In this document: positions 23,281-37,190 of the stretch, in pieces | Layout of the letters: every line of letters begins with the position of its first letter | Numbering within the stretch: position 1 is the first letter of the stretch | Assembly: GCA_964020975.1 (NCBI GenBank) | Contig: OZ026619.1 | Span: 2,434,550-2,498,549 of the forward strand | Length of the DNA: 64,000 nt | Direction of reading: 5' to 3' | Source: Hermodice carunculata | Lineage: Eukaryota > Annelida > Polychaeta > Eunicida > Amphinomidae | Program-made: the position numbers and the translations under genes | The notes under the pieces: generated by a model | What the model saw: only the letters and a program-made list of their open reading frames with translations | The model's database searches: none | What the model was told of the DNA's origin: nothing

Positions 23281-25480
23281 CAAATAGCAACGCGAAGCGA
23301 CTGGTAAATGTAAATTCACACATTCACAAAATCCCTAGATACAAACTATATACATGTACACCCAGATACCCTGTTGGCCTTGTGAATTTTAACGATTATT
23401 TTGGGAATGATTCAACTGCAGGAATTTAAGATCACCTTGTTACATTAAATAATATGCAGGTGATCTCCTGAATAGGTTTAGTCATATCTTATTTGAAATT
23501 TGGCAGCGCTTTATATTAATTAATCAGGGTAAAGAAAGTGAAAATAGAGCATCAAAGGCAATTGAGGTCGCCGCCAATTGATGGCAGAATTTGACACGAT
23601 TAAAGAAAAAATTCCATTTGTGATCGTGTTTGAAAACTGCAGTGCAAATGCTGGCTGCACATTGTCAACAATTTTGAAAAATAAATGATAAATAATCAAA
23701 TAAAACAAAAGATTCTGGTCATAATAGACGAGCTTTTGTCAAACCGAACCGGGAAGCCAAGAATGAAGTTTGTGACTCAAGAACTGGACGCCACGGGAGG
23801 GGCGCCATAAACTGAATACATATTTCCATCGGGATCAGTTCTGCACTAATAACCGTCATTCAAGGCTTTGCTAAAGTCAGACAACAATGACGCAGAAATT
23901 ATTATTTCTCTCTGATTGCCCATTTGATATTTTGCGTGACTCGTGAAAAGACGTAACTGAGGAGAATTGATAATATGCGACTTATACAAAACCAATCTTG
24001 CTTGGTACCTGTCTTATCAGGGGACAACCCATAAGTTTTGGCACCTGGCATGTGGATTTAACCATCTTATGCCGGTGGCATTAGGCTGTGTACGAAACTT
24101 ACCTGCAGGAACCAAACAAGACTCCACCTCTAAATTTCCCTCGCCTGGTGCATTTTTCCTAACATGATATCGATGCGTTTTCTGACTTTTGGCCGAATAT
24201 GCATACTTATTGTCATTCTTAAAGAGAATGGCTGAGAAGAACCAAAATGAAGTGGCGATGGACCAAATGTCCCAGACGAACGGTAAACAGTATTCGTTTC
24301 CTTTTCCATTGTTGTTAGATGTCTATAAGTAGCTTTACGTTTTGTAATTACACAAATATAACAATAATACGCTTACTTTGCCCAAAGGGGCATTGAATCA
24401 TGGGTCAGCCTATCACCTTCCTAAACCAATAACACAATAAAGCACTTTCTTGCCATTTAACCATTGGTAAGCGTATCATCTTCCTTGACCAACAACATAC
24501 TAAACCAATTCCTTATTGTTTGATTAATGCACACCTGTTGAATTGGAAAGGTAATTTTTCTTTGTAGCGACCCAGATCAAATTGACAAGCACATTTAGGA
24601 GACCTATTACAACTTTATGAGATTTTGGTTCTTTAACCCTTTCCCCCTTGAGTTGAGACTATGTCAACAGCTTGTAAATTGTTTTAATGGGCACAACTAT
24701 TTGTGGTTGTCAAAACGTAGTGGATACTCCTAGCAATTTGAAATATATTTATGACCATTTCAACGGGTTTGTTTATATTTTAAGCGACGTCAGAAAGTAG
24801 CCTTTAAAGTATGTATTTAAGATATGTGAACGCTTTAACAGTCAATAATTTATTGCCATATTGTCCAATTTTAGTCCTATCTTCATAATGCCCACCACTG
24901 GAAAAAATAGTTAGCAAAAAAAAAAGTTGAAATTGTGCAACTGTTTTGCTTGTTTTCAAATTTTCTTTAAGCAAACATTACATATAATCTTAGCCTCAAA
25001 TACCTGCCATCATCAATAATGACTTTAAGAGATCACTGGTATCGTCACTGGCTGAAAAATAAGGACTTATGTGACTTAGCAAGGTAAAATGAATTTTGAA
25101 AACATTCGTTTGCAGATACACAAACTCCATCCTAGTAACCTATTATGGTAGCCTCTATAGCTTCAGAGAATGAAGTTGTATCAATCAGTAACACAGACAC
25201 AGACGCGATAATCATATTGATAAAATGAACTATTAAAATCAAAGAATACTCCATATGCCTCTATAATAATACTTTATTAAGAGCCCGGTTAGATGAGAAA
25301 AAAATATACATTACATAATATACATCACAACAAACCAAATAAAAATCTATACACACAGGTATAATTATCACAATGTAGCAGAGCTTATAATTGTGTGAAA
25401 TTTGTGCTCTCCCCTGGTCAGGACCTGGTCAGTACCAAAGAGGCCCTCACCAGCGGAGACACACTCGGGAGAAGGGAGGA
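23281..25480. other. Non-coding stretch, no gene recognised
   Basis: No coding homology. A loosely repeated segment occurs at 24385-24510 (ACCAATAACA-CAATAAA, then ACCAACAACA-ACTAAA), too diverged to call. Confidence 0.5.
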
Positions 25481-25488
25481 TATAAAAG
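25481..25488 (+). promoter_or_regulatory. TATA-box-like sequence TATAAAAG
   Basis: TATAAAAG lies within a locally GC-richer block (25415-25560) that would be compatible with a core promoter. No coding sequence beginning with ATG follows; the open frame from 25560 starts at TTG and is only 65 codons. It may be a chance match or the promoter of an unrecognised transcript. Confidence 0.2.
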
Positions 25489-26101
25489 GTACGTGCACAT
25501 ACTGCTGCTTGCCGGTGTGAACCACTGAGCCTTTCACAATATCCTGTCTACCAGGCCAATTGGAGCCAAAACATCCGTTAAAAACGTTGCCTGGATCCGT
25601 AACTCAATATCAGTTTGAAAGCAATCTGTTCGTGGGTCGGTTTGTGATTAAGAGACAATTACTTTGTCTCCCAAGCAGACCAAGTTCCTTATTACGGGGT
25701 AAACAAAATACGCAGCTTGGGTCTTCTTTGGAGGCAAACGATTACGAAGAGATTTAGAACTTTGTAGAGACCGCATTGACGATTAAGATGTTTAACGAAT
25801 AACAAAACAATCTTAGCAGCTAAAAGGATTGTTCATGAGAGTGTGACTTCACACTGTGGCATGACGGGAAGGGGGAGGGGCACTCCTTGAACTGTTGCTG
25901 TTTCTTTCCCCTCAGAGGTTGTATCCTACCTTCTTCGTACACTGTTCAGACCAAGCGTAACCCTTTCAATACCAACTGCGACTAAAGTCGAAATGTGCTC
26001 CACTATACTAAGGATGCTAGATTCATATTCCTTGTGTAAAGACATTTCATTCACTTAACCGCATACCCATAATTCCAGAGAATATAATGGTCCAGGTCAA
26101 C

Positions 26102-26156
26102 AGCTTTCCTGGGTGCGCTTTGTGCACAATGCCCCCAAAGCGCACCGAGGAAAGCT
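26102..26156. repeat. Near-perfect 21-bp inverted repeat (hairpin)
   Basis: The arms at 26102-26122 (AGCTTTCCTGGGTGCGCTTTG) and 26136-26156 are reverse complements with a single mismatch, separated by 13 bases. The core GGTGCGCTTTG/CAAAGCGCACC is exact. No coding or transposon context explains it. The arms are too short for a typical animal pre-microRNA but would form a stable cruciform or RNA hairpin. Confidence 0.9.
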
Positions 26157-27278
26157 ATTCACTCAGTCCAAAACGTGGCACCGAAAGAGCAAGGAAAATT
26201 TCATTGCATTAATGATGCCGGTTATCGCTTTAGGTTGTCGTCAGCAGGCACGATATTGTCAAGGGAAGTCAACTGGTTTAGTGGAACGGTATATGCAAAC
26301 AGGGGTTACGGTACCACATCTACCCCCCCCCCCCCCCCAAAAAAAAACTTTCCGATCTTTGTATGCTTCATAGAATATTCAGTCACTGTCTATATCTAAA
26401 CCTTAACCTTAGTTATTCAAAATTTATAATGTTCGGAACAAATATTTTGAAAATGCAAGGCTTGAATATCCATATGAATTTACAAACATGTTTTCAGAGG
26501 GAACCATCGCTTATATATAATCTATTTTAATAAATCGATCCAGACCTATAAAATGGTCGGGGTCGATTTGTTTATTCCATGGAGGCAGTTTGTGCTTTGG
26601 GTACTATATATATTTACGTTTACCGTGATTTTCTCTCAGAATGATATTTGTAATCGCATCAGCAACTTTTTCATCGCTGGTGTGGATGAACATGTGGGAA
26701 GTAATCAGGACGAGCAATAGAAAAATATCCGCTTGAAACAAAAACTGGGACTCAAAGTCAGAAACCATATATTCGACAAAGCTCACATTGTGTTAATTCT
26801 GTGAGTACATCACGAAAATAAGATGAAGAAAAGTAGCATGTACCCATACTCAGCAAGTGATATCAACAATATTTGCATTTGTACTTACTAGAGAATTAGA
26901 TGTTTCCGATTGCATGCGATCGTGGACACAAAAAAAAAAAAAACCGCGCTCGAGCTCGTATTCCTTCAGAGGTCTTGACTCATTAGTTTTTTTTAGAGAA
27001 ACTGACCTGGGAGTTGTGTCTCTTTGTTGCGATAATGCAGCCATTATTAAAAGAGCTGAAAAGAAGACATGTTTCATTTTGAAACAGTCACGTGACCCTG
27101 ATTTTCAACATCTTAGTGTAAATATAACAAAATTTCCATGAGCCTTACGCTGTTCATAGAACTCTTAATCATGCAAATTGACTGGTAACTTTCGAACCAT
27201 GAACAAAACGGTTCTTCGTATACTGGTCATGCTCTAGAAAAGGTAGGCCACAGTCACCAATAACAAATCAGGTGTTTT
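26157..27278. other. Non-coding stretch, no gene recognised
   Basis: Contains a poly-C/poly-A junction at 26326-26347 and a poly-A run at 26931-26943. No coding homology. Confidence 0.5.
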
Positions 27279-27469
27279 ATCTTAGTGTACGTACATTGCT
27301 CGTTCCATTTTAGTGTGCGTACATTGCTCGTTCTATTTTAGTGTACGTACATTGCTCGTTCCATTTTAGTGTACGTACATTGCTCGTTCTATTTTAGTGT
27401 GCGTACATTGCTCGTTCTATTTTAGTTTGCGTACATTGCTCCTTCTATTTTAGTGTACGTACATTGCTG
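27279..27469 (+). repeat. 28-bp minisatellite, seven copies
   Basis: Units of ATTTTAGTGTACGTACATTG followed by CTCGTTC(C/T), starting at 27279, 27307, 27335, 27363, 27391, 27419 and 27447. Variation is limited: GTAC/GTGC, one GTTTGC, one CTCC. Each full unit carries a GTACGTAC palindrome or a one-base variant of it. There are no spacers, so it is not a CRISPR array. Confidence 0.95.
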
Positions 27470-28993
27470 TGACACATAGGCATCCAGCGGAGCCACGCAT
27501 TTGTTTTAGATACTGGGATCATCCAATCTCCAAATTTTGAGAAAATGATGGAATGCATCATTTTTGCGGAGCTCCATATGACAATGACTTTAAAAAAAAA
27601 AAGTTTTTAAAACAGCGTTAAAAGTTGTACATGTGACAGGCTATCAAAAGATGTAAGGATCACGAACATGGATGAAGAACTCCTCTTGGTATGAGGAAAT
27701 GCTTTTTTGAGTAGGTAGGTTATGATTCGGCAAAAATAGGTCAAGCACACTGATTTGACATAGGTATATAGCTTCAGTATCGGTATATTATATTGCAATG
27801 ACATGTCGGAGGGCAAAGCGGCACTTTAGATACCCCATTTCCCAAACCCCAAAATGGGAGCCATGAAAACAAAAGTAAGAAGGGGCAAAAAAGGCAGAAC
27901 AAAAACAAACAAACAAAAGACAAAAATCAATCACCCAAACAACTAATGAAACAAACAAGACCCCTCCAATTATAGTTAAGGCAATCGTAGGTAAAGGCAT
28001 CCGCGGTCACCCTCACATTCATGTTATTAAGAGATCGAGCCATGAGACTTAGTAATAACGTACACTACGTACATGTGTCTCTTTTTTTTTGTGACAGTGG
28101 AATGTAGTCGAAAAAGTCCTGCATTCCATTTTTTTCTAAATTGACTGTTGTCAGATACAGTGCACTGGCTACATAAAAACACAAAGGAACTCCAGTCAGG
28201 CTACGATGTCCATAGAGCTCAACATCCAGCAAATCGCTGGATTAATTTTTGACCTTTGAGTAATATGTTTTTTGGTTAGTAGGTCATCCTATGCAAAACA
28301 CCACAGTAACTCACAGACACTAAAAACCATCAGGTGCTCTTCTGGCGTGCAAATTCACTAAACTGTTGCACGGGCATTTTGGAGGAGCAATCAGCCTTTT
28401 GAGATTGGGTGCTCACAATGCCAGTCATAAAATTATGCATTTTTTTTCTGCAGTGTAAATTAAAAATAACGATGTCTTGAGCTAGCGTATCCAAACAGGT
28501 TAAGAACATGAAAATAGGTGAAGCTCTTTCGTTGTTGACAAAATACATTTGGAATTAAAGACGCCATGACTCTAAAATGAGATCTAGGACACGAATGAAA
28601 CAAAAGTTGCATAAGGTTGGTAAACTTACAACTATTCCTGTATGGAAATCCCAGCATGGCCACCCGCCTGTGAGACTCTGTGCTAAAAGCTCGGGATCTT
28701 GCAAAAAATTATGCGTTTGTAACCGTGACGTCTTACATCGAAAAGTTCGTGGAAAGCCAAATATGCATGCAGAGTCAAGCTCTTCGTAGACAGTATGTGT
28801 GGATCAATTCACATATTTTTTGTTTTGGGTTAAAAAGCAGAAAAAATACAATATGCCACTTCTCGAACTAACCAGGTTAATTTCACCAAAAAAAGCAGAT
28901 CAACTTCGTATAATCACATCCACGGTTCTCATAAATCAGACAAAATTTTTTCCCAGAAAGACCCAGAGAGGTTTGAGCTTCAGGTCGATCGAT

Positions 28994-28995
<2 letters not shown>
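27470..28995. other. Non-coding stretch, no gene recognised
   Basis: No coding homology. Contains short poly-A and poly-T runs and the small hairpin TCCAGC-AAATC-GCTGGA at about 28226-28243. Confidence 0.5.

Positions 28996-29073
<78 letters not shown>
28996..29073. repeat. (AG)n microsatellite
   Basis: Nearly pure GA repeat with one AAAG interruption, preceded by (TCGA)n at 28984-28996. The Arg/Glu frame across it is an artefact. Confidence 0.96.
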
Positions 29074-29076
<3 letters not shown>

Positions 29077-30392
29077 TTTTGTTAACCTGGGGGCCTGAGA
29101 ATAAACTTTGTACAAGTTACCATTAAAACTTGAAAACTTGTGGGTGATAATGGCAGAAACAAATCCTGCAACACTTATAGGCCTCTTTCAGCGGAGGCTT
29201 AAATAGCATAAAAAATCTCTAACAGTTCAAGGTAATCTGTAATGCATTTCACACAGGTCTTCTGTACCGCCATACTAGCCTAGCAGGTACTCCTGCACGC
29301 AATAAAAATCCAGTGATTGTTATGGCTTCTCCCTCTACCATATTTTTTGTAAAAAGAAAGTGTCTCCATTCTCTTGCAGTAAGGGTGTGAATAAGCACTC
29401 TTCCGCCATTGCCATTAAGGCGAAAGGAGGCTGTTTGCTTGGCTTCCTCGAGGCGCTCAGAGCGGAAAGCAGTCTAAGTGGACCTCTTGTTATAGAACCT
29501 GTTAACTGGCCACGTGTAACGTTTCAGATATATCCCATGTGCACGTTAGTCTTCCCTTTGTATGGCAGGTAAATGGCTTGTACACAGTTTCTATGTCCTG
29601 CTGAGGTCTTTGTCATGTTTTATTGCAGATACCTGGGATACTTGTTATAGTTTCATTTTTATAGGTACAGCTTTGGCATAACCCCCGTGTTTTACTAGAT
29701 GGACGTCCGGCTTTTTTCACGGGTTGTAAAACCAAAATTGATGTCCTGATACATCTCAGTTACATTATACCAAAGTGAAGATAAGACCTTACCTTGAAGA
29801 CATATCAATAACATGCCGTGGTAGTTCATTTCTTAACGTTCATAATGCTGAACAAAAATTGAAAGGAAGCAAGATGCACCGGCGACATTTTTCCCTGAAA
29901 ATAAAACATTGAAGTCCTCCTGTAACAAGTGGAAGAACCATCTTGTGTCTGTTGTTACTTACATTATATGCAAAAATACTGCCACGTTATCAATTTTATG
30001 TTGATAAATAATAGTACAAGGATCAGATACCTTTTCTTTGCGAATTCCGTCGAAACCGGAAGCTTAGGAATCAATTGTGCTCCCCCTCTCAACTTTCAAA
30101 CAGTAAAGGAATTTTCCAAAAAAAAAAACCCACATGGTTCTGTTTGTTAGCAGGTATAAACTCGATGAGAACCTAAATATTGGATACTCATGGATGAGTT
30201 TAGCAAATATGCACTCTCATTGTCCGACTCTTTTGATTATAAAAAAAGATTGGCCTAGTCATTGTGCAGCTAATGGTTTTATTGTACTTTTTGGATAGGA
30301 AAAGTAGTTACATTTGAATTGATGTAAAAAAAAAAAGACATAAAAGCCTGCTTTGATCTCCTGTGTTTTTGCTTTGCGCAAAGAATGTAATC
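29074..30392. other. Non-coding stretch, no gene recognised
   Basis: Unique AT-rich sequence; frames up to 73 codons without recognisable homology. Confidence 0.5.
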
Positions 30393-30481
30393 ATCTTCAT
30401 CATCGTCGTCGTCGTCGTCATCATCATCATCGTCGTCGTCGTCATCATCATCATCATCGTCGTCGTCATCATCATCATCAT
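30393..30481. repeat. (CAT/CGT)n compound trinucleotide tract
   Basis: Alternating blocks of (CAT)n and (CGT)n between 30393 and 30481. The Met/Thr-rich minus-strand frame is its translation and not a gene. Confidence 0.95.
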
Positions 30482-32614
30482 TAATATATGAAGCAAATGT
30501 GCATTCATTGTCATGTAATATAGATTAATAGAGTACTTATTCGTTCCATTGTGTCGCTATTGAGTTTATTGTATCTCAGTTTTGGTAACGAAAAGAGACA
30601 GACTATGACGGTGCTGAAGCACCAACAGAATTATCAATATGGAAAAGTGAGTCTGCTGGGCAGGCAAAAAGTAAATGCACCATTTGAATCAGAGGCGCAT
30701 GACACAGTTGCCTTGCCAAGTGCGAGCATTGCAGCGCCCCCCAACGGGTATCTCTTTGTCCATCAGGTATGAAACCCGTTGACAAACCAGCCAGCACAGT
30801 CTGACCATATCCGTATGATACCTCTATGCACTGACTAAATGGAACTGGACCAAAAATGTGTATACAAGGACTTTCAACCGAAATGAATCTGCGTTTTCTT
30901 GTGTTATTGTATTACAGTTTGTGTGGCTTCAAATGATTTTTTTTTTCACTTGCCAACAAAGCGTAACCACTGTTGGCGCTGTGATCGAGACAAACACTCC
31001 GTTGGTACAACTGCCTCGACATTCACGCCGGTGTTTTACAGAATACTGAAGTCTGATTGGTTGGTTCTTTCGTGGTCACGCATGGGGCTACATCGGTCTG
31101 GGGCCGAGCTGCATGGGATTCGTATTTTCGGACTTCATTTGTCTGAATACCTACTGCAAAGTACACATATTACAATCATGTATCTCGGACATAATGCAAA
31201 CAATATCTACCCACCAGAATCATAATAGCTCATGGAGGTAATTAACATGATAAAGTTTTGGAGTGGATTTGTTTAAAAGAGTTTATTTTACATTACTAAC
31301 TGATATGAATATGATAAATACATTTGCTAAATAGAGTTGATTTTATATTGCAAAATGGAAGCCTGGTATGAATACGATCAATGCGGTTTATACGTTGGAG
31401 AACATTTACGGCCTAGCTTATTGTGTCGTCCAAAGAATATTTTGTTTTCAGGTAAAAACGACATGTTTAGCTTTCCGTACTTTCGGCTTAGCTGTGTGCA
31501 TTCCCGGAGTAAACTGTTTTACTCAAAATAACTTCCAGGACAATGGTCACGTGGGATCGGTTTATTTTTAAATAATAATCCGTGACACACTCGAGGATAA
31601 ATAATCCCTTATTACAGGGGAGCCGTCTGCTTCAAAGGACAATAACGCCGCAAGCTTGGCACACTTGCACATGGTTTACAGGCTTTTCTGCACATGATAC
31701 AATCTATAATCCAGATCTTCTTTTTGCACGCAAATGAAGTGCCCTGTCTTTTAATGAACACGCCAGAAGGCTATAAATACAGCCACATCATGTAAACAGC
31801 CACACAGGACGTCATACTTCAGTGCGGATAAATGTATTCAGTTTAAGCGGGTAACTAACTGCACGCAAAGTTGTCGAATATCTGCCCATGTGCTTTGCCT
31901 GAGAGGCCTGGGTTGGGTGAACTGAAATGGGTGGCCGTATCCATGGACTCCTTGTGTGCGCCTCTTCCAAAGCATGCATGTAAAGAGATAGGGTGCATGC
32001 ACGTGGTAAAAGTATCACACGTGCATATGATATCTTTACAGGTGATAAATACGAGCTGCGCTCCTTGTGGGTTGGAGTGCGGTATTTTTTTTCTGATTGT
32101 GAGCGACTTGGATGTATCAATGGCGCAGTCAGATCAGGCAGTGAGGCATTGGCCAGCCGACTGGTAGACGCCATGTCCAAGTCTTGGCAGTTTCCCAAAT
32201 ATGTATTTTTTTCAATAGAAAGTGTCCATAAATTTGCAAATCAACTTTTGTGGGACACATGCGTAAAAAAAATACAGCGTACGCATCCTGTGAAAATCTG
32301 AAAAATATGTAACTAACAATGCGCATATTTAATCCTAAGCGGTAAACATAGCAGCACTGTTGACAGGTCTTGTCTGAAGCGTCGAGAAATTTACATTTAA
32401 GACGTCTTAGTCTGAAGACGTGGAGCGAATATTGCCATGGATATATCTCGATTCTTTCAAATATGCTCTTAAAATTCAATATTGCGGTGAAAAGGAACTA
32501 TTTAAATAAAAACCCTTTCTACAACATGTACCTTTCAAATATCTGCACATATTCTTTTCAGTCTTTACACTGTTGATAAACGAAAAATCATGACCCAAAT
32601 AACTTTGGTACGTC
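30482..32614. other. Non-coding stretch, no gene recognised
   Basis: No protein family recognised. TATAAATA occurs at 31772-31779. An exact 9-base inverted repeat ATGCACGTG/CACGTGCAT (31997-32005 and 32018-32026) carries two CACGTG E-boxes. Overlapping frames up to 128 codons on both strands at 31812-32479 have no recognisable homology and mutually contradict each other. Confidence 0.45.
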
Positions 32615-32987
32615 TCTTTTTTTCTTTTCTTTTCTTTTTTCTTTCTTTCTTTTTCTTTCTTTTTTTTTTCTTTTTGTTTTTTTGAAAATTTATTTTCAGA
32701 ATCTGACACAAAAGCGAATACTGCACCAGGACGACTGAGGTTGGGTTTGTTTAGGTTTGTACAAGCAATGATACAACCTTGGCAACATTTCCCAAGCCGA
32801 AGGCTGGAAACTGAATGTCAGACTTAATTGCTTCCAAGGGACTTTGATATTACAACCCACAGTGACCTCAGTGTGTCTATGCTGCTTTGCCTTCCTCTGT
32901 CTCTCGATAAAAATAGCTCGTTCTGGTGGGAATGATTTTTGAAATCAGAGAAAGGTCTTCCTCGCTTTAAAGATAGAAATATAATTA

Positions 32988-33029
<42 letters not shown>

Positions 33030-33066
33030 CAACGAACAAGGCAGCAAAAAAAAAAAAAAAAAAAAA
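32615..33066. repeat. Polypyrimidine tract, (CA)n and poly-A tract
   Basis: 32615-32683 is T-rich with CTTT repeats. 32994-33026 is (CA)n. 33046-33067 is poly-A. The sequence between is unique and without coding homology. Confidence 0.9.
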
Positions 33067-33668
33067 ACCACCAAGAGGACACTCATAAAGGCTAGCGTTT
33101 TTAAATTAACCTTATTACGTTCATCTTGTCACGAAACACATGTCAAGCGTATCTGAGCTTCTCATGCCAGTAGATAACGAGGATTCGATACTGAATGGTG
33201 GCCCTGAATATGACGTGCGCATTGTACCCGTTGTGCGATGAAAAGAGGCATTCTGACTGATGTGTAATAAACCTGACAAACGAGACGACTACTTAATTAA
33301 AGTTGCGACCAATATGTTGGGCACATTATACTCTGCAGTTTAAGAGAAATGGACTCTCTTTTGGTCGGAAAGGTGTTATTTATGGATGTTTATGTAGCAT
33401 ACGATACAAACATGCCCTGATCATGGTGGAAGCATCAGTCTGTTGCCTCGGCAACACAAGGAGTGAGCAGGATCGCAGTTAAATATGAATGTCTCCCATT
33501 GGAGATCACCATAAACAACAAATACGCAGTTCAACAAATGGAACGTATGGAGTTAAGAAATGCAGCATATTTGGTTTCTCGTCATAATAAGCTGTGTCGC
33601 ATGGGTTACAAGCACGAGTATGCAAAATAATTACCTCAAATCGGCACTCAACGGCACATAAGACTGCA

Positions 33669-33808
33669 GGGGTGCAGGCAGCCAACCATAACACTGCAGG
33701 GATGCAGACAGCCAATCATAACAATGCCGGGATGCAAACAGCCAATCACAACACTGCAAGGATGCAGGCAGCCAATAATAACACTGCAGAGATGCAGGCA
33801 GCCAATCA
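33669..33808 (+). repeat. 30-bp minisatellite, about five copies
   Basis: Units of GGATGCAGGCAGCCAATCAT followed by AACACTGCAG. The period of 30 keeps frames open on both strands (plus: AGMQTANHNT-like; minus: WLPASLQCCD-like), which explains the open frames at 33594-33834. No promoter or family supports a gene. Confidence 0.95.
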
Positions 33809-33809
33809 G

Positions 33810-34194
33810 CATTATGTACCTCACTGAAGTACAATATGTATCATCTGGGAATTCCCAAGTTTTAATTCGTTATAACATAAACTTTTCGCATGTCAGGCAG
33901 TTATATGTTTAAGCAACTGTTCGTATCCACAAAAAAGAGGGGGGAAAAACCCATCGATAACGAATCACTTTGTTGATCGATGAACTTTGTGAGATCAGGG
34001 ATGGTCAATTGAGGTCGTGTCATATCAGGCAGGAATATAAGGAATGATACGTATCGGCATTATCTACCACCTAAGTACTTCATAACTACTTTTTCCACTA
34101 CTTATGATTAGTATGTCGCCATGATGTTTGTGTCTGTTGACATTTAGGGCGTACTTTGTAGCATTTGTGTGAAGCACTCACAGACATACACATG

Positions 34195-34195
<1 letters not shown>
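33810..34195. other. Non-coding stretch, nothing recognised
   Basis: Unique AT-rich sequence ahead of the (TA)n tract. Confidence 0.5.

Positions 34196-34270
<75 letters not shown>
34196..34270. repeat. (TA)n microsatellite left of MITE
   Basis: About 37 TA units directly abutting the inverted-repeat element at 34271-34477. Confidence 0.95.
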
Positions 34271-35344
<1,074 letters not shown>

Positions 35345-37190
35345 AATACTTTCTATGGAAATCGTTTTGTTTCTCTTATGTACCCAATAACAGCATGGTT
35401 AATTTCTAATTTAGTAAATATGTTGCAGTTTTTTGGTCCGTATAACAAGGTTGTAACTGTGAAAAGAGCATGAGGTATTAGTGTGATATGAAAGAATTTT
35501 GTCATACAGCATACTGTGGACACTCCAAAAAAGTAATGGAAAATATCTTCGTTTCCTGTGCCACAGTAACATTGCGGTGTTGAAGCTACACTTATTTTAA
35601 ACAAATCAGCAGTGAGAGAACTAGATCCCGTAATTGCTCAAGCACTATGTTGTCTTTCCTTTTTCCAACATAATATAAATCATTGCCTTTTGGTCGGTCC
35701 TTATTCAATTTAAATTGCAATTCTTGTGTAGACTCTTCTTTTGACTTCAATCTGTAAATTGTTCCACAGCTTTATGTTTGACGGAAAAAAGGTACTAAAC
35801 AGATATGTGCAGATTCGAAATGGAGTTAATTTAGAATGCATGTGGACATTGTATCTTGTTCTACTCTGTAATGTTTCCGGAAGCAAATTATACAGGCACA
35901 TTGGAGTAATCTTATCGATAATCTTCTACATTAATATAAATTTCCATTTGTCCCCTCGAACAGCCAGTGTTTCCCCATCCTGTTTCCTTATAAATTTATT
36001 ATGACAAGTAGAACGCCTTGACCCTGTCACTGCATGGGCCGCTGCTAGTTGCACAGTTCGGTTTCATTGGCTCGAGAATCAGTGAATCCTTCGTCTCCGT
36101 ACTCCCGCACTGGGTGTATGAACGAAAAATACAAAATCTCAAGAGAACGCTGCAGACCACATAAAATTCCAGCCATTTTCTTAGCTTTAGTACAAATAGA
36201 ATTGATGTGTGAGAGCCAAGACAAGTTTTCTTGTAGTAAGAGACCGAGATGTTTATGTTCTTTGACATTTTCATTAGTTGTTCTCTCATACTAAAGAGCA
36301 AGATGGATCACAGCACGGCGTTTTCTAGTTATTACCATTCCCTTCCTTTTGTTCGGATTGAAAGTCAGAAGCCAGTCATGCGACCATCTAGAAACAGATT
36401 GCAAATCTTTGTTGATTTCATTGGAAGCTGATACAAGTGTCATCAGCAAATAAACGAACATCAATGTGAATGACATCAACTATATTATTTATACAGATGA
36501 GGAAAAGAAGAGGACCTAGGACTGAGCCTTGAGGCACCACAGCCTCAAAGTAGCCCCAGATAGACGATTCCCCATTTATAACCACCTTTTGCTGTCGATA
36601 ATCGGAAGATAATTTTGCAACCACCACAGAAGCTCCCCAGTTAATCTAGAATTGGTTGGTTTATGTAACAATGTTGCATGGTGAACTCGGTGACGGTCAA
36701 ATGCCTTTGTTATATCGCAGAAGACGACTCTAATTTCTTTCTGCTCGTCTATAGTCTTACAAATTGGTGGTAAAGGTAAATCCACTGATTTACTGTTCCG
36801 TCTTTTGCAGTGATTACTAGATTATCCCTACAAAAATTGAATGAGTGTTTAAAATCGCCCTTTCCATTACTTTCCCTGTACAACTTAGGAGTGATATTGG
36901 TCTATAGTTGCTACAGTCATTAGCATTCCCTCTCTTGTAAATAGGGGGTCACATTGGCTTTTTTCCATTCAGATGAAAAATTTTGTTTCAAAAGGGAAAA
37001 ATTTATAAGCCTACTTAGAATGGAGTAATAACTGGAGTAGCTTCTTCAAGTATTTTTGCGCTCATCGTGCTGCCTTAAGTTTCTGTTTTAGTAGGAATAG
37101 TTTTCCTCGCAACACCTCAAAATGTACTGGTCCAGATATGGTAAGCTGTATCCACACCAGTAGTCACAAAACAGTCCTACCAGTTAGCTT
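35345..37190 (-). mobile_element. LINE ORF2 remnant, Jockey/CR1-type, RT to C-terminus
   Basis: Read right to left on the minus strand it follows the standard LINE ORF2 order. About 36990-36940 gives EWKKANVTP, the start of RT. 36785-36576 gives DEQKEIRVVFCDITKAFDR (motif A). 36627-36418 gives VPQGSVLGPLLFLICINNI and the catalytic FADD at about 36433-36444. 36479-36291 gives INKDLQSVSRWSHDWLLTFN (thumb). 36301-35999 is the connector. 35901-35710 gives SRYN-type TRYNVHMHSK and FFPSNIKLWNNL. 35604-35353 gives the C-terminal QCYCGTGNEDIFHYFF Cys/His motif. The pieces lie in different frames with stops, so it is inactive. The endonuclease end is missing (5' truncated). The family name is by general resemblance only. 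Confidence 0.85.

Noticed and set aside
25481-25757. TATAAAAG followed by an open frame as a small gene
   Set aside because: The frame begins with TTG, has only 65 codons and no homology; only the TATA-like site is reported, at low confidence.
27279-27469. Regular 28-bp repeats that might suggest a CRISPR array
   Set aside because: There are no spacers between units, no cas genes, and the context is animal; it is a minisatellite.
31812-32479. Overlapping 98- to 128-codon frames on both strands
   Set aside because: Mutually contradictory frames without recognisable domains; chance openness is more likely.
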